A stretch of DNA of 64,000 bases from G963422445 sp963422445 (GCA_963422445.2 OY729512.2:2976001-3040000), one strand, 5' to 3'. Counted from the stretch's first letter, positions 37,556 through 46,920 are shown. A program made the numbers and translations. The notes: generated from the letters alone by a model not told the origin.

Positions 37556-38650
37556 GTGGATAGATCATTACAAATATATCCGTTATTATGTTCTTCTGGT
37601 TTGTCGATTACGGAGGTCTACAAGATGCGCCCTGGTGTTTCATTCACGCTCACTTCGGACGATCGGCATCGCCTTGAAACGGTTGTCTCGGACCCGAAGA
37701 GCCCGCAGAAGCACGTCTGGCGGGCGCGCATCGTTCTTCTGAGCGACGATGGGCTCGGCACGATGGCCATCATGAGAGAGACCGGCAAGGCGAAGAACAG
37801 TGTCTGGCGCTGGCAGGACCGCTTCTATGGAAGACGGTGTGGACGGACTTCTGCGGGACAAGACGCGTCCGCCGGGCAAGACGCCTCCGGCTCCTGAGCC
37901 GGTGGCGAAGATCGTCGGGTTGACCCACACCTCGCCGCCTTACGCGGCGACCCACTGGACGCTGCGGGCGATGGCGAAGGCTGTGGGGGTTGCCGCTTCG
38001 ACGGTCTGGGCGGTCTGGCAGGCGCATGGCCTGATGCCGCACCGCTGGCGGCCGTTCACGCTTTCGAACGATCCCGCCTGCCTCGAGACGCTGACCGATA
38101 TCGTCGGCCTCTCCGTTGCGCCGCCGGCTCACGCGGTCGTGCTGTCGATCGATGACACGTCGCACAGTCAGGCCCGCGACCGCACACAGCCAGGCCTGCC
38201 GCTGAAGAAAGGCCGCGGCGCCACCATGACACATGATTACAAGCGCAACGGCACGCCAGTCGGCATCGCCACCAGGAGTTCCTAAGATTCCTCAACCGCA
38301 TCGCGCGCACGATACCCGCCGGCGTCCCGGTCCATGCCATCCTCGACAACGACGCCACTCACAAGCACAAGGAAGTCCAGGTCTGGCTCGCACGCCATCC
38401 GCACTGGACCTTCCACTTTACCCCCACTTCGAGCGCGTGGCTGAACGCGCTCGAAGGCGTCTTCGCCAAGCGGACACGACGCCGTCTCAAATATGGCGTC
38501 TTCCGCTCCGTACGCGAACTCCAGGACGCTATCCGCCGCGTCATCGACGACCACAACACCACAGAGGCCAAGCCCTTCGTCTGGACCGCCGATCCCGATA
38601 CCATCATCGCCGCAAGAAAAAGAGGCGTCCAAACGTTGGAATCAATCCAC
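37556..38650 (+). mobile_element. IS630-family-like element G1, 1095 bp, TA duplication
   Basis: Ends gtggatagatcatt at 37556 and gaatcaatccac at 38650, flanked by TA (37554-37555 and 38651-38652), the target of IS630 elements. Related copies G2, G3, G4. Confidence 0.88.
37625..38650 (+). pseudogene. G1 transposase: frame change plus internal deletion
   Basis: First frame from ATG 37625: MRPGVSFTLTSDDRHRLETV ... SVWRWQDRF; at cttctatgga the frame changes and continues MEDGVDGLLRDKTRPPGK, WTLRAMAKAVGVAASTV, VVLSIDDTSHSQA (first Asp). After HDYKRNGT about 55 bases are missing compared with G4 (between cacg repeats), shifting the frame again; the rest has HAILDNDATHKHK and TPTSSAWLNALEGVFAKRT (second Asp, Glu). 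The first frame change is common to all G copies; the deletion is specific to G1. Confidence 0.8.
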
Positions 38651-38655
38651 TAGAT

Positions 38656-38799
38656 CTCGGGGCCACCCCGTGGTATATCGTATTTCCACAATAACAAGAT
38701 GTCGAGTATGTGACCTCGATGACCCTTGGCCCTCGACAACAAAATCAGCCTCGACAAGGCAAAAAACCGGTCGGGCCGGCAGTTTTGCAAGAGGTTCAA
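38656..38799 (-). mobile_element. End fragment of a B-type element
   Basis: About 144 bp matching the transposase-start end of B1-B3: ccaccccgtggtat, ataacaagatgtcgag, then ccctcgacaacaaaatcagc, aaaaaaccggtcgggccgg and gcaagaggttc. The first codons of the transposase (atgacccttggc) appear but the gene body is gone, and the outer word gcaagaggttc belongs to the opposite end in full copies. A rearranged remnant. Confidence 0.7.
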
Positions 38800-39099
38800 T
38801 CTATCATTTCCTGGCACTACAAAGAGGGTTCAAGACGGAAATCGCAAATGTCGGGGCACGCCCTTCGCCCCAACCCTATCTCTGGTGTGTAAACCGGAAG
38901 AACCTGGCCAAATCAGCGCCGGACAAACGCGAAAAGTGCCAACTTGGGTCAAACCGCATATCGAGGCGGCGCTGTTTCGCAAGGTATGGCGGCCAGCGTT
39001 GCCGGATACCGAGATTCCGGCGAACGGGTCGCGGTAAACCAGGGTACAGCAGTCGAGCATTAGCGGGCCTCCGCAACAGACCGGCGGCCGCGCGCGCCA
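38800..39099. other. No recognisable gene
   Basis: About 300 bases between the B fragment and the thioesterase remnant. A plus-strand frame ends IEAALFRKVWRPALPDTEIP at 39037 but shows no family features. Confidence 0.35.
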
Positions 39100-39530
39100 T
39101 TATCCGGCGGCCGCGCCCATCTTCCAGGTCGACGTTGCATGCGCGACCAGCCGATTCTGGCCGTCCCAGTACGGGCCTCAAGAAAACTCAGACCGCGGCT
39201 GTGGCGCAGAAAGCGGCCCTCGCACCGCGCCGGGCCGATGGTCAGCGGGCGGAGATACTGGTTTTTCATTTCAAGCGTAATCCCCGCCACGCCAGTGGTC
39301 TTCTTGATCAGATGCCCCATCGCGACATCCATCACGGTGGCTAGCATGCCGTCATGATAGCTGCCCTGCGGATTGTATAGGAAATCATCGACCGGCATGG
39401 TAATGATGCAGGCCGTATCGGAATAGGTGATTTCGGGCCCAAGCATCCGGGCAATGAAGAATGTCCCGAACTCCTGGGCGTAGGTCTCGAGCGCATCCTC
39501 GAACCGCTAGCGTACCAGATCCTCATCCAT
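39100..39530 (-). pseudogene. PaaI-type hotdog thioesterase gene, disrupted
   Basis: Start ATG 39530 (MDEDLVR), then an in-frame TAG at 39508-39510, then RFEDALETYAQEFGTFFIAR and MLGPEITYSDTACIITMP. The hotdog signature follows: GSYHDGMLATVMDVAMGHLI (acid and Gly-rich helix), ITLEMKNQYLRPLTIGP, GRFLRHSRGLSFLEA. A final shift moves the tail YWDGQNRLVAHATSTWKMG to another frame ending at 39100. The product would hydrolyse an acyl-CoA thioester. It is divergent from the oxidative operon at 39811 and probably belonged to the same pathway. Confidence 0.75.
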
Positions 39531-39810
39531 GCGTACGATCTTTCCCGAACCTCTGTTGTGGAAGGCGGTTCCTGCCACGTCTGACGGGAAAAGGCAAAAA
39601 TGGCAAACACCCGAACACCCATGACATGTCGAACGGCGGGATCTGCCGCAACCGGCCACGCATCCCTCGAATGCCGAACACACCGGACCGACAATCTCCT
39701 TGAATCCATTCCTCATGTATAATGTTACGTCGTCGCAGCGCGATCCCGGTCATCGCGCCTGAACATCCGGTTCAGCATGCGTCACGATTATCGGTCTGGG
39801 AGGCGTCGGA

Positions 39811-40710
39811 ATGCGATTTGGCTATATTGGACTTGGCAATATGGGTGGTGCCATCGCCCGCTGCATGCTCATGAAACATGATATCGTGGTCTTCGATCTC
39901 TCGGAGGATCTGCGAACGCAGTTCGCAGCGCTCGGAGCGACCGCTGCGGCATCCGTTGCCGAGGTCGGCGAAGCGGCCGACGTTGTGTTCCTCTGTCTGC
40001 CGACATCGCGTGAGGTCGAAACCGTCACGCTTGGCGATGGCGGCCTCGCCTCAAGCATGATGTCTGGTGTTGTCTGTGACATGACAACCGGCGATCCCGT
40101 CATGACGCGGGCGATCGCCGCGGCAATGCCACCCGGTATCGTGCTTATCGACGCCCCGGTCTCCGGCGGCCCGGCGGGAGCAACGGCCGGGACGCTCGCC
40201 ATCATGGTCGGCGGCTCGGACAATGCGGTCGGTCTCGCAATGCCGGCGCTGGAAGCAGTCAGCCCGAACATTTTCAGGGTCGGTGATGTTAGCAGCGGCC
40301 ACGTCATGAAACTGGCCAACAACATGCTTAACGCCGCCAATCGCCTTGCAACCTTCGAGGCACTCGCGCTTGCTATCCGAAACGGTATCGACCCCGATCT
40401 CTGTGCGGAAATCCTGAACAAGAGCTCCGGTCGGAACTTCGCGACTGCTGTTACGCTTCCCCGATTCGTGCTGCCGAACGAACACCCGGTCCAGGGATTC
40501 ACCCTCGGGCTGATGCACAAGGACATCCGCCAGGCTGCGGAACTCGGTATCGCAACCGGCGTAACCCTGCCAATGATCAATGCCGCCCGGGAGATCTATC
40601 TTTCGGCGGTCAACGAACATGGCGGCGATGTCGACGTCAACGAGGTGATCCGCCATTATGAACGTGGATCCGCCGTCAAGCTCGCTGGCAGCGGTGCCGG
40701 CGAAAACTGA
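39811..40710 (+). CDS. Beta-hydroxyacid dehydrogenase (3-hydroxyisobutyrate dehydrogenase family)
   Basis: 299 residues. N-terminal Rossmann motif GLGNMG (7-12), substrate-binding DAPVSGG (114-120) and catalytic Lys167 in GHVMKLANNML with Asn170-171. The family oxidises 3-hydroxyacids or 2-hydroxymethyl acids, or reduces tartronate semialdehyde, with NAD(P). First gene of a plus-strand operon followed after 22 bases by a flavin monooxygenase gene. Substrate within the family cannot be told. Confidence 0.88.
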   Translation: MRFGYIGLGNMGGAIARCMLMKHDIVVFDLSEDLRTQFAALGATAAASVAEVGEAADVVFLCLPTSREVETVTLGDGGLASSMMSGVVCDMTTGDPVMTRAIAAAMPPGIVLIDAPVSGGPAGATAGTLAIMVGGSDNAVGLAMPALEAVSPNIFRVGDVSSGHVMKLANNMLNAANRLATFEALALAIRNGIDPDLCAEILNKSSGRNFATAVTLPRFVLPNEHPVQGFTLGLMHKDIRQAAELGIATGVTLPMINAAREIYLSAVNEHGGDVDVNEVIRHYERGSAVKLAGSGAGEN

Positions 40711-40732
40711 AACCGGGGTTCTACCGTCCGCC

Positions 40733-42139
40733 ATGGGAGTCAATGTCCAGTCCGTGTTTCAGCGGCGGCTTTCGGGATCGCCGGCAGGGCCGAACACGCA
40801 GGGCGACAAACGGATTGCCATCATCGGTGCCGGTGCCTGCGGGCTAGCCAATGCCAAATATCTGCTGCAGGCGGGGTTTCACGTCACGTTGTTCGAAATC
40901 GGCAGCCAGATCGGTGGCATGTGGTGCTACAGGAACGATAACGGGCGGTCGTCGGCCTATCGGACATTGCATATCAACACCTCGCGAGGCGTGACCCGGT
41001 TCAGCGATCTGGATTTTGATGCCGGCACCCAAGCGTTTCCGGATCACTACGACATGCACCGGTATCTGGTCCGGTACGCGCGGCATTTCGGAATCGACCG
41101 CCACATCCGCTTCGATACCCGCGTGACTCAGGTCCGGCCGGCCTTCGATCCCGGCGCCGAACCGCCGGCCTGGGAGGTCACGACGGAGGCTGGCGACACG
41201 GACCGGTTCGACGCGGTCATCGTCGCGTCCGGGCACCTGACAAAGCCACTCGAAGTCCCTAGCTTCAAGACATTTACCGGCACTTATCTGCATGCCCATC
41301 ACTATCGTGAACCCGAGCCCTATGTCGGCAAGAAGATCTGTGTCGTCGGAACCGGAAACAGTGCCTGCGATATCGCGAGCGATCTCTGTGTCACCGCGCC
41401 ACGCTGCGTGCTGGTCGCCCGGTCCGGGGTGGTGGTTCTGCCGAAACTGATGTTCGGACGAGCCTTTACCGATATCACCGCAAAAATCCAGCGCCCATGG
41501 ATTCCACGCACGCTGCGCCGGCGCCTGGTCGGGTTTCTGGTCTGGATGGTTCATGGCAACATGATCAGCCTCGGTTTCCGGCCGCCGGAGGGATTGGTCC
41601 ATATCACCTCGAACGCGACTGTCTGCACCCATATTGCCTATCGCCGGATCGAGGTAAAACACGAGATCGACGCGGTCAGTGGCAGAACCCTGCAATTCAG
41701 CGACGGAACACGGGAAGAGTTCGATGTCCTGATCGCCGCAACCGGCTATCAGATCGATCTCGACTTTCTCCCATCCGACGTCCTCACGGCCGAGAACAAC
41801 GAGCTTGACCTGTATATGCGGATTGTCCCGCTTGGCTGGCCGGGCCTGTATCTGCAAGGCTTCTTCAACACCGATACAGCGCTCAACATGGTTTTCGAGC
41901 ACCAGGCACATTGGGTCCGCGAGATTCTGCTCGACAATGCCGTTCTGCCGGAGCCTGACGACATGCGCCGCGCCATTGCCGCCCGCAAGGTATGGTATGC
42001 GCAACAGTACAAGGACAGCCCCCGGCACACGATCGAAGAAGAACATGTCCGCTACCTGACCGATCTCGACAAGTCGTTGAAGTTGATGTTGAGCAGAGGC
42101 CGCTCGCGGTCCCGGACGGAACGCCGAAGGAGCGCATGA
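40733..42139 (+). CDS. Flavin-containing monooxygenase (FMO/Baeyer-Villiger type)
   Basis: About 468 residues from ATG 40733. FAD motif GAGACG at 32-37, FMO-identifying F-x-G-x3-H-x3-Y as FTGTYLHAHHY at 181-191, and NADPH motif GTGNSA at 206-211; ATGY motif in LIAATGYQID. Such enzymes put one oxygen on a nitrogen, sulfur or carbonyl carbon. The exact FxGxxxHxxxY without the W/P of Baeyer-Villiger enzymes favours N- or S-oxygenation, though this is not certain. The upstream ATG at 40658 would overlap the dehydrogenase gene. Followed after 3 bases by another flavin hydroxylase gene. Confidence 0.87.
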   Translation: MGVNVQSVFQRRLSGSPAGPNTQGDKRIAIIGAGACGLANAKYLLQAGFHVTLFEIGSQIGGMWCYRNDNGRSSAYRTLHINTSRGVTRFSDLDFDAGTQAFPDHYDMHRYLVRYARHFGIDRHIRFDTRVTQVRPAFDPGAEPPAWEVTTEAGDTDRFDAVIVASGHLTKPLEVPSFKTFTGTYLHAHHYREPEPYVGKKICVVGTGNSACDIASDLCVTAPRCVLVARSGVVVLPKLMFGRAFTDITAKIQRPWIPRTLRRRLVGFLVWMVHGNMISLGFRPPEGLVHITSNATVCTHIAYRRIEVKHEIDAVSGRTLQFSDGTREEFDVLIAATGYQIDLDFLPSDVLTAENNELDLYMRIVPLGWPGLYLQGFFNTDTALNMVFEHQAHWVREILLDNAVLPEPDDMRRAIAARKVWYAQQYKDSPRHTIEEEHVRYLTDLDKSLKLMLSRGRSRSRTERRRSA

Positions 42140-42142
42140 CCA

Positions 42143-43798
42143 ATGCATGTCCCTGCTTCGATCCGTCAGGATTCGCTCTATTTCACCTATCCGGAGTATC
42201 CGTTCGTCCGACCGCCCGAATTGCAGGGCGAGGAGATCCTGCATGATGTGGCCATTGTCGGCGGCGGACCGGTTGGCCTTGCTTGCGCGCTGGAATTTGC
42301 CCGCTTCGGGATTCGCCCGGTCGTTCTGGAAACGAAGCGGACGCTGTCGGATGGCAGCCGCGCGCTGTCGATCAGCCGGCGCAGCCAGAACATTCTCGCT
42401 GGCCTTGGTGCCGCGGACGCATTTCAAGCAAAGGCGTTGGCCTGGACACATGGTCGTTCGTTCTATCGCGACACCGTGATCTTCCGGTTGGTGATGCCGC
42501 ATGACGATGACGAGCGTTTCGGTCCCATGTCGAACCTGCAGCAGTGCCATCTGGAAAAGATCCTCGTCGACCGTGCCATTGCCAGCGGCAATGTCGAAAT
42601 GCGATGGCAAAGCCGGGTCAACAACGTGAACCAGGATACGGATGGCGCCGTGCTGTCGATTGATACCCCCGATGGCCCGTATCGTCTGCTTGCACGTCAT
42701 GTTATCGCCGCCGACGGCGCCCGCAGCGCAGTCCGGGAGGCGCTGGGATTGCAAATGAAAGGGACATCCTATGAAGGGCTCTATCTGATCGCGGATATCA
42801 GGATTGACAGCACCCTGCCCCTCGAACGCCACGCATGGTTCGACCCGCCATCGAATCCCGGATCGACCATGTTGATGCACAAGCAACCGGACGGTCTCTG
42901 GCGCATCGACTACCAGTTGCTGCCGGAGCAGGATCCGGGCACTGAACTCAAGCCGGATCGGATAAAGGCACGGATCGCGAGCCATCTGGAGATGATCGGC
43001 GAAACCGCGCCATGGGAACTGGACTGGTTTTCCCTCTATCGGGCCCATTGTATCTGTCTTGATGACTATCGCCATGGCCCGGTGCTGTTTGCCGGCGATG
43101 CCGCGCATCTGGTGCCGATTTTCGGGGTTCGCGGCTTGAACTCGGGGTTCGCCGACGCCAACAATCTCGGCTGGAAACTTGCCGCCGTACTGTCTGGCGA
43201 TGCTGGTCCGGTATTGCTCGACAGCTATTCCGCGGAGCGGCGGCCGGCGACACTCGAGATCTTTCGACAGGCTTCAAAGAGCACGGCCTTCATGACACCG
43301 CCGACCCGCGGTCACGGTCTGATGCGTACGGCGGCCTTGTCACTGGCCTTGTCGGAGCAATGGGCCGGCGAACTGGCCAACCCCCGCCAGTCGCAACCCT
43401 ATGATTATGTGGAAAGCCCTCTGAATGCCGCCGGCGACGACGATCTGTCGTTTGCCACCGGGCCACGAGCTGGCGCACCGTTGCTCGATGTCCGGCTTGC
43501 GGATGGCGGTTTTCTGCTGGATCGTGTCCGTCCGACCGTCATAGTTCTGTGCTTTGTCGATAGTGAGACCGAAGCAACCAGTCTGCCATTCCCTGTCATC
43601 CGGATTTCACGAGAGCCGGGCGCGAACAAACCGGACTGGATCAGTGACCCGGAGGAGCGGGTTTACGCGCGCTACGGTGCCGTTGCCGGCAGTTGCTATT
43701 TGATCCGTCCTGATGGTCATGTCGCGGGCCGGTGGCGATCGATTGACGGACCCACGATCAAGCGGGCCGCGGAGCGACTGATGTGCCGGACATCTTAA
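42143..43798 (+). CDS. FAD-dependent hydroxylase, PheA/MhpA (class A aromatic monooxygenase) type
   Basis: 551 residues. FAD motif GGGPVG (40-45), DG motif (Asp191-Gly192 in AADGARSAVREALG), GD motif (Gly318-Asp319 in GPVLFAGDAAHLVPIFGVRG), and the C-terminal thioredoxin-like extension of the phenol hydroxylase/MhpA group (GAPLLDVRLADGGFLLD). Such enzymes hydroxylate aromatic or heteroaromatic rings with NAD(P)H and O2. It is followed by a DUF2783 gene, a pairing known for this enzyme group. Substrate unknown. Confidence 0.87.
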   Translation: MHVPASIRQDSLYFTYPEYPFVRPPELQGEEILHDVAIVGGGPVGLACALEFARFGIRPVVLETKRTLSDGSRALSISRRSQNILAGLGAADAFQAKALAWTHGRSFYRDTVIFRLVMPHDDDERFGPMSNLQQCHLEKILVDRAIASGNVEMRWQSRVNNVNQDTDGAVLSIDTPDGPYRLLARHVIAADGARSAVREALGLQMKGTSYEGLYLIADIRIDSTLPLERHAWFDPPSNPGSTMLMHKQPDGLWRIDYQLLPEQDPGTELKPDRIKARIASHLEMIGETAPWELDWFSLYRAHCICLDDYRHGPVLFAGDAAHLVPIFGVRGLNSGFADANNLGWKLAAVLSGDAGPVLLDSYSAERRPATLEIFRQASKSTAFMTPPTRGHGLMRTAALSLALSEQWAGELANPRQSQPYDYVESPLNAAGDDDLSFATGPRAGAPLLDVRLADGGFLLDRVRPTVIVLCFVDSETEATSLPFPVIRISREPGANKPDWISDPEERVYARYGAVAGSCYLIRPDGHVAGRWRSIDGPTIKRAAERLMCRTS

Positions 43799-43826
43799 GC
43801 GTTGTCCACCTGACGCAAGAGCATTC

Positions 43827-44033
43827 ATGAGCGAAATGCCGCAACCCCTCGAATTTGAAGACCTCGAAGAGATCTATTGCACCATCGCGGAGGCAATTGA
43901 CACGGTCGGGTCGGAGCGAGAAACAGTGTTCCTCGCCAAGCTTTCGCTTATTTTGGCACGAATGATCGGCCGCCCGAATATGGTCGCCGAGGCAATCGCC
44001 ATCGCGAAACGGGATCTCGACAGTACGGAATGA
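43827..44033 (+). CDS. DUF2783 small protein
   Basis: 68 residues: FEDLEEIYCTIAEAIDTVGS, ETVFLAKLSLILARMIGRP, ending AKRDLDSTE. This matches the short helical DUF2783 family as I know it, which is commonly encoded immediately after FAD-dependent hydroxylases, as here (28-base gap). Function unknown; a subunit or chaperone of the hydroxylase is plausible. Last gene of the operon starting at 39811. L2 lies 88 bases downstream. Confidence 0.75.
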   Translation: MSEMPQPLEFEDLEEIYCTIAEAIDTVGSERETVFLAKLSLILARMIGRPNMVAEAIAIAKRDLDSTE

Positions 44034-44121
44034 TCGACCGGTCCCGGGACAAGGTCGGAGAATTTCGGAGGCCGGGAGACCTTGTCGCGCGAGGCAGCGT
44101 GCGGCGTGCAGAATTTCAAGA

Positions 44122-45172
44122 ACCGCTTATGCACATAGTTCCGGTTGCGAGAGTTTGCCACCAGATGTTGAGGTTTAGGTTAGAGCGGGGGAGCGGGTAG
44201 AATGTTCCCGATATGTTCCTGCCGACGGAGCCCCCACATGAAACAGGTCCCCGACAGCCTCCTCGCCTTCCAGCACATGGTCCCGGACGATGACGCCTGC
44301 GCCGCCTGGCTGATCGAAATGCGCTGGCCGGACGGCTTCGTCTGTCCCACGTGCGGCCATGAAAAGGGATGGGCGCTGCGCAGAAAAGCACACACCTTCG
44401 CGTGCACCGACTGCCGCCGGCAGACTTCGGTGACGGCCGGGACGATCCTGCACGCCAGCAAGCTGCCGCTCACCGTCTGGTTCTGGGCCGCCGACCTGAT
44501 GGCGACCCACTCCAACGGTATCTCTGCCCTGCAGCTCCGGAAACAGCTCGCTATCGGCTCTTACCGCAGCGCCTGGCTGCTCGCCCACAAGCTGCGCGCC
44601 AGCATGGTCGAGCCCGAGCGCAACCCGTTGTCGGGCCTGGTGGACATCGACGAGGCCAGCCGTCCATTCCGGACCAAAGACGATCCTCCCACCGGAGGGC
44701 AAGGACGCAGGCACGACGGCAAGAGGCTCATCGTCGGCGCCATCGAACTCGGGGACGGAAACATCCCAGGCCGCCTGCGGCTGGCCGAAATCTCCTCCTA
44801 CGGCGCCGCCGACCTCGGATACTTCGTCGAAACCACCGCCGGTCCCGACGCCATCGCGAAAACCGACGGCTGGTCCGGCGACGCTGCGGTCCCCGCCGAT
44901 CGCCACAATGTCCATGGCGTCGGGAAGACCGCCGCTCACCTCGTCCTGCCGTGGATCCACCAAGTCTTCTCCAACCTCAAAGGATGGGCACGAGGCGTCG
45001 ACCACGGGCTGCGCCGCAAGCATCTGCAAGCCGATCTCGATGAGGTCGTCTTTCGCTTCAACCGCCGCAAAACCCGCCACGATGCTTTCCGATCGCTCTT
45101 CCACCTCGCTACCAATGCACAACCCCTTACCTACAGCATGTTGATCGAACCGGAACCATGTGCATAAGCGGT
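44122..45172 (+). mobile_element. IS1595-family-like element L2, 1051 bp
   Basis: Ends accgcttatgcacatag at 44122 and tgcataagcggt at 45172; perfect 8-bp duplication tttcaaga at 44114-44121 and 45173-45180. Counterpart of L1 and source type for the MITE at 45446. Confidence 0.92.
44238..45167 (+). CDS. L2 transposase (IS1595 family), intact
   Basis: About 309 residues from ATG 44238 (MKQVPDSLLAFQHMVPDDDA). N-terminal zinc ribbon CPTCGHEKGW ... CTDCRRQTSV at about 38-66; catalytic domain with GLVDIDEASRPFRTKDDPPT (first Asp), DGWSGDAAV (second Asp region) and the C-terminal HQVFSNLKGWARG. Uninterrupted, unlike L1, so it may be able to move itself, L1 and the MITE. A few residues (DIDEASRP against the VEVDETEIP type I expect) deviate near the first catalytic Asp. 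Confidence 0.85.
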   Translation: MKQVPDSLLAFQHMVPDDDACAAWLIEMRWPDGFVCPTCGHEKGWALRRKAHTFACTDCRRQTSVTAGTILHASKLPLTVWFWAADLMATHSNGISALQLRKQLAIGSYRSAWLLAHKLRASMVEPERNPLSGLVDIDEASRPFRTKDDPPTGGQGRRHDGKRLIVGAIELGDGNIPGRLRLAEISSYGAADLGYFVETTAGPDAIAKTDGWSGDAAVPADRHNVHGVGKTAAHLVLPWIHQVFSNLKGWARGVDHGLRRKHLQADLDEVVFRFNRRKTRHDAFRSLFHLATNAQPLTYSMLIEPEPCA

Positions 45173-45180
45173 TTTCAAGA

Positions 45181-45437
45181 TTATAACGAAGGTTTGCGAC
45201 CTCATGCCCACGTCTTGCGCCGCCAGACAGCCCGCTTCCTGTAGATGGCCGAGGGGATCGTGAAACTTGAAAATCCTGCAGACCTCGCGAACGAACGCCA
45301 TGCGCTTCGGAAAGGTCCCGGGCGCCGGCAACGCCGCCAATGTGCGCCGTCCCGCCTCCGGGAACAGTGTGCGGCGAATCAGATTTTGTGTGTCCGCGAT
45401 TCCGTCATAGCGGGCCCGAAATCCCAAGTTCAGAGAA
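45181..45437 (-). pseudogene. N-terminal remnant possibly from a further DUF4338-type transposase
   Basis: The minus strand reads LGFRARYDGIADTQNLIRRT, LFPEAGRRTLAALPAPGTFP and KRMAFVREVCRIFKFHDPLG, then HLQEAGCLAA, where L2 cuts it. The FVREVCRIFKFHDPLGHLQ helix-turn-helix pattern resembles the small domain ahead of DUF4338 in element N (HSLARALCERENWRNPRGV). That similarity is my own comparison by eye and is weak evidence. Confidence 0.35.
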
Positions 45438-45445
45438 AAAGCCAA

Positions 45446-45566
45446 ACCGCTTATGTACGTAGTTCCGGTTGCGAAAGTTTGCCGCGAAAAGTTGACTCCT
45501 AACCAGTCCATTTGGACGGTTTTCGATCAACATGTTGATCAAGCCGGAGCCAAGTGCATAAGCGGT
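45446..45566. mobile_element. 121-bp MITE derived from L (IS1595-type)
   Basis: The ends accgcttatgtacgtag (45446) and gtgcataagcggt (45566) match the outer 40 or so bases of L1 and L2 on both sides (gttccggttgcgaaagtttgcc on the left, gatcaa...ccggagccaagtgcat on the right), with no transposase gene between. A perfect 8-bp duplication aaagccaa flanks it (45438-45445 and 45567-45574), so it moved as a unit, presumably using L transposase in trans. Confidence 0.88.
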
Positions 45567-45574
45567 AAAGCCAA

Positions 45575-45905
45575 ATGGGTAGCGTGCAGCAGACGCAGCG
45601 CCCTGAAAAACCTCCGGTCGGTCGCGTGAGGATGGTACAGGTCCGGAAGGGTTTCCCGACAGTGCCTCCATGGACGGATAAAACGGGTTCGCCTTGGTTG
45701 GTCGGTGAGATCGTGGTGGACAGTCAGTTCCTGCCGGAGCGGCGAGGAGAGCGGTGCAGTAGGGCACCTGATCTATCTGGCGTCGAAGCGCCGGTTTTTG
45801 TCAGGCAATCTCGTTGTGAAGCTCCAGGTTCTGTCGCCAGCGATGGTGTTGCTGACGAACCTGGGCGGGCGAGAGAGCGACTTCAAGGTCGAGATGCGAT
45901 TGCTA
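45575..45905. other. No recognisable gene
   Basis: Between the MITE and G2. Open frames exist on both strands but none has motifs; the end near 45860 (ctgggcgggcgagagagcg) may be worn transposase sequence. Nothing supportable. Confidence 0.3.
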
Positions 45906-46920
45906 GTAGATTGATCGTTATAAATATATCCGTTATTATGTTCTTCTGATTTGTCGATCACGGAGGTCTGCGAGATGCGCCCTGGTGTTTCATTCACGCT
46001 CACTTCGGGCGACCGGCGTCGCCTTGAAACGGTTGTCCCGGACCCGAAGAGCCTGCAGAAGCACGTCTGGCGGGCGCGCATCGTTCTTCTGAGCGACGAC
46101 GGGCTCGGCAGGATGGCCATCATGAGAGAGACCGGCAAGGCGAAGAACAGTGTCCGGCGCTGGCAGGACCGCTTCTATGGAAGACGGTGTGGACGGACTT
46201 CTGCGGGACAAGACGCGCCCGCCGGGCAAGACGCCTCCGGCTCCTGAGCCGGTGGCGAAGATCGTAAGGTTGACCCACACCTCGCTGCCTCACGCGGCGA
46301 CCCACTGGACGCTGCGGGCGATGGCGAAGGCTGTGGGGGTGCTGCTTCGACGGTCTGGGCGGTCTGGAAGGCGCATGGCCTGATGCCGCACCGCTGGCGG
46401 CCGTTCACGCTTTCGAACGATCCCGCCTGCCTCGAGACGCTGACCGACATCGTCGGCCTCTCCGTTGCGCCGCCGGCTCACGCGGTCGTGCTGTCGATCG
46501 ATGACACGTCGCACAGTCAGGCACGCGACCGCACACAGCCCGGCCTGCCGCTGAAGAAAGGCCGCGGCGCCACCATGACACATGATTCCATGCGCAACGG
46601 CACGACGACGCTGTTTGCCGCCCTGACCGTGCTCGACGGCACGGTCATCGGCCAGCACGCCAGTCGGCATCGCCACCAGGCGTTCCCGAGATGCCTCAAC
46701 CGCATCGCGCGCACGATACCCGCCGGCGTTCCGGTCCATGCCATCCTCGACACCGACGCTACTCACAAGCACAAGGACATCCAGGTCTGGCTCGCACACC
46801 ATCCGCTGCGTCATCGACGAACACAACACTACCGAAGCCAAGCCCTTCGTCTGGACCGCCGATCCCGATACCATCATCGCCGCAAGAAAAAGAGGGGTCT
46901 AAATGTTGAAATCAATATAC
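45906..46920 (+). mobile_element. IS630-family-like element G2, deleted copy
   Basis: Starts gtagattgatcg at 45906 after TA and ends gaaatcaatatac at 46920. The right TA is not seen, so one end has mutated. It is shorter than G4 because of a deletion near 46805. Confidence 0.8.
45975..46915 (+). pseudogene. G2 transposase: frame changes and deletion
   Basis: ATG 45975: MRPGVSFTLTSGDRRRLETV, frame change at cttctatgga, then MEDGVDGLLRDKTRPPGK. Another change near 46340 leads to MPHRWRPFTLSNDPACLETL, VVLSIDDTSHSQA and FAALTVLDGTVIGQHASRHR, HAILDTDATHKHKD. At 46805 the sequence jumps from LAHHP to the tail HNTTEAKPFVWTAD-type frame, losing the block with the catalytic Glu. Dead copy. Confidence 0.8.

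Noticed and set aside
40844..43108. A 754-codon minus-strand frame
   Set aside because: Antisense to two flavoproteins with complete FAD and NADPH motifs; no domain of its own.
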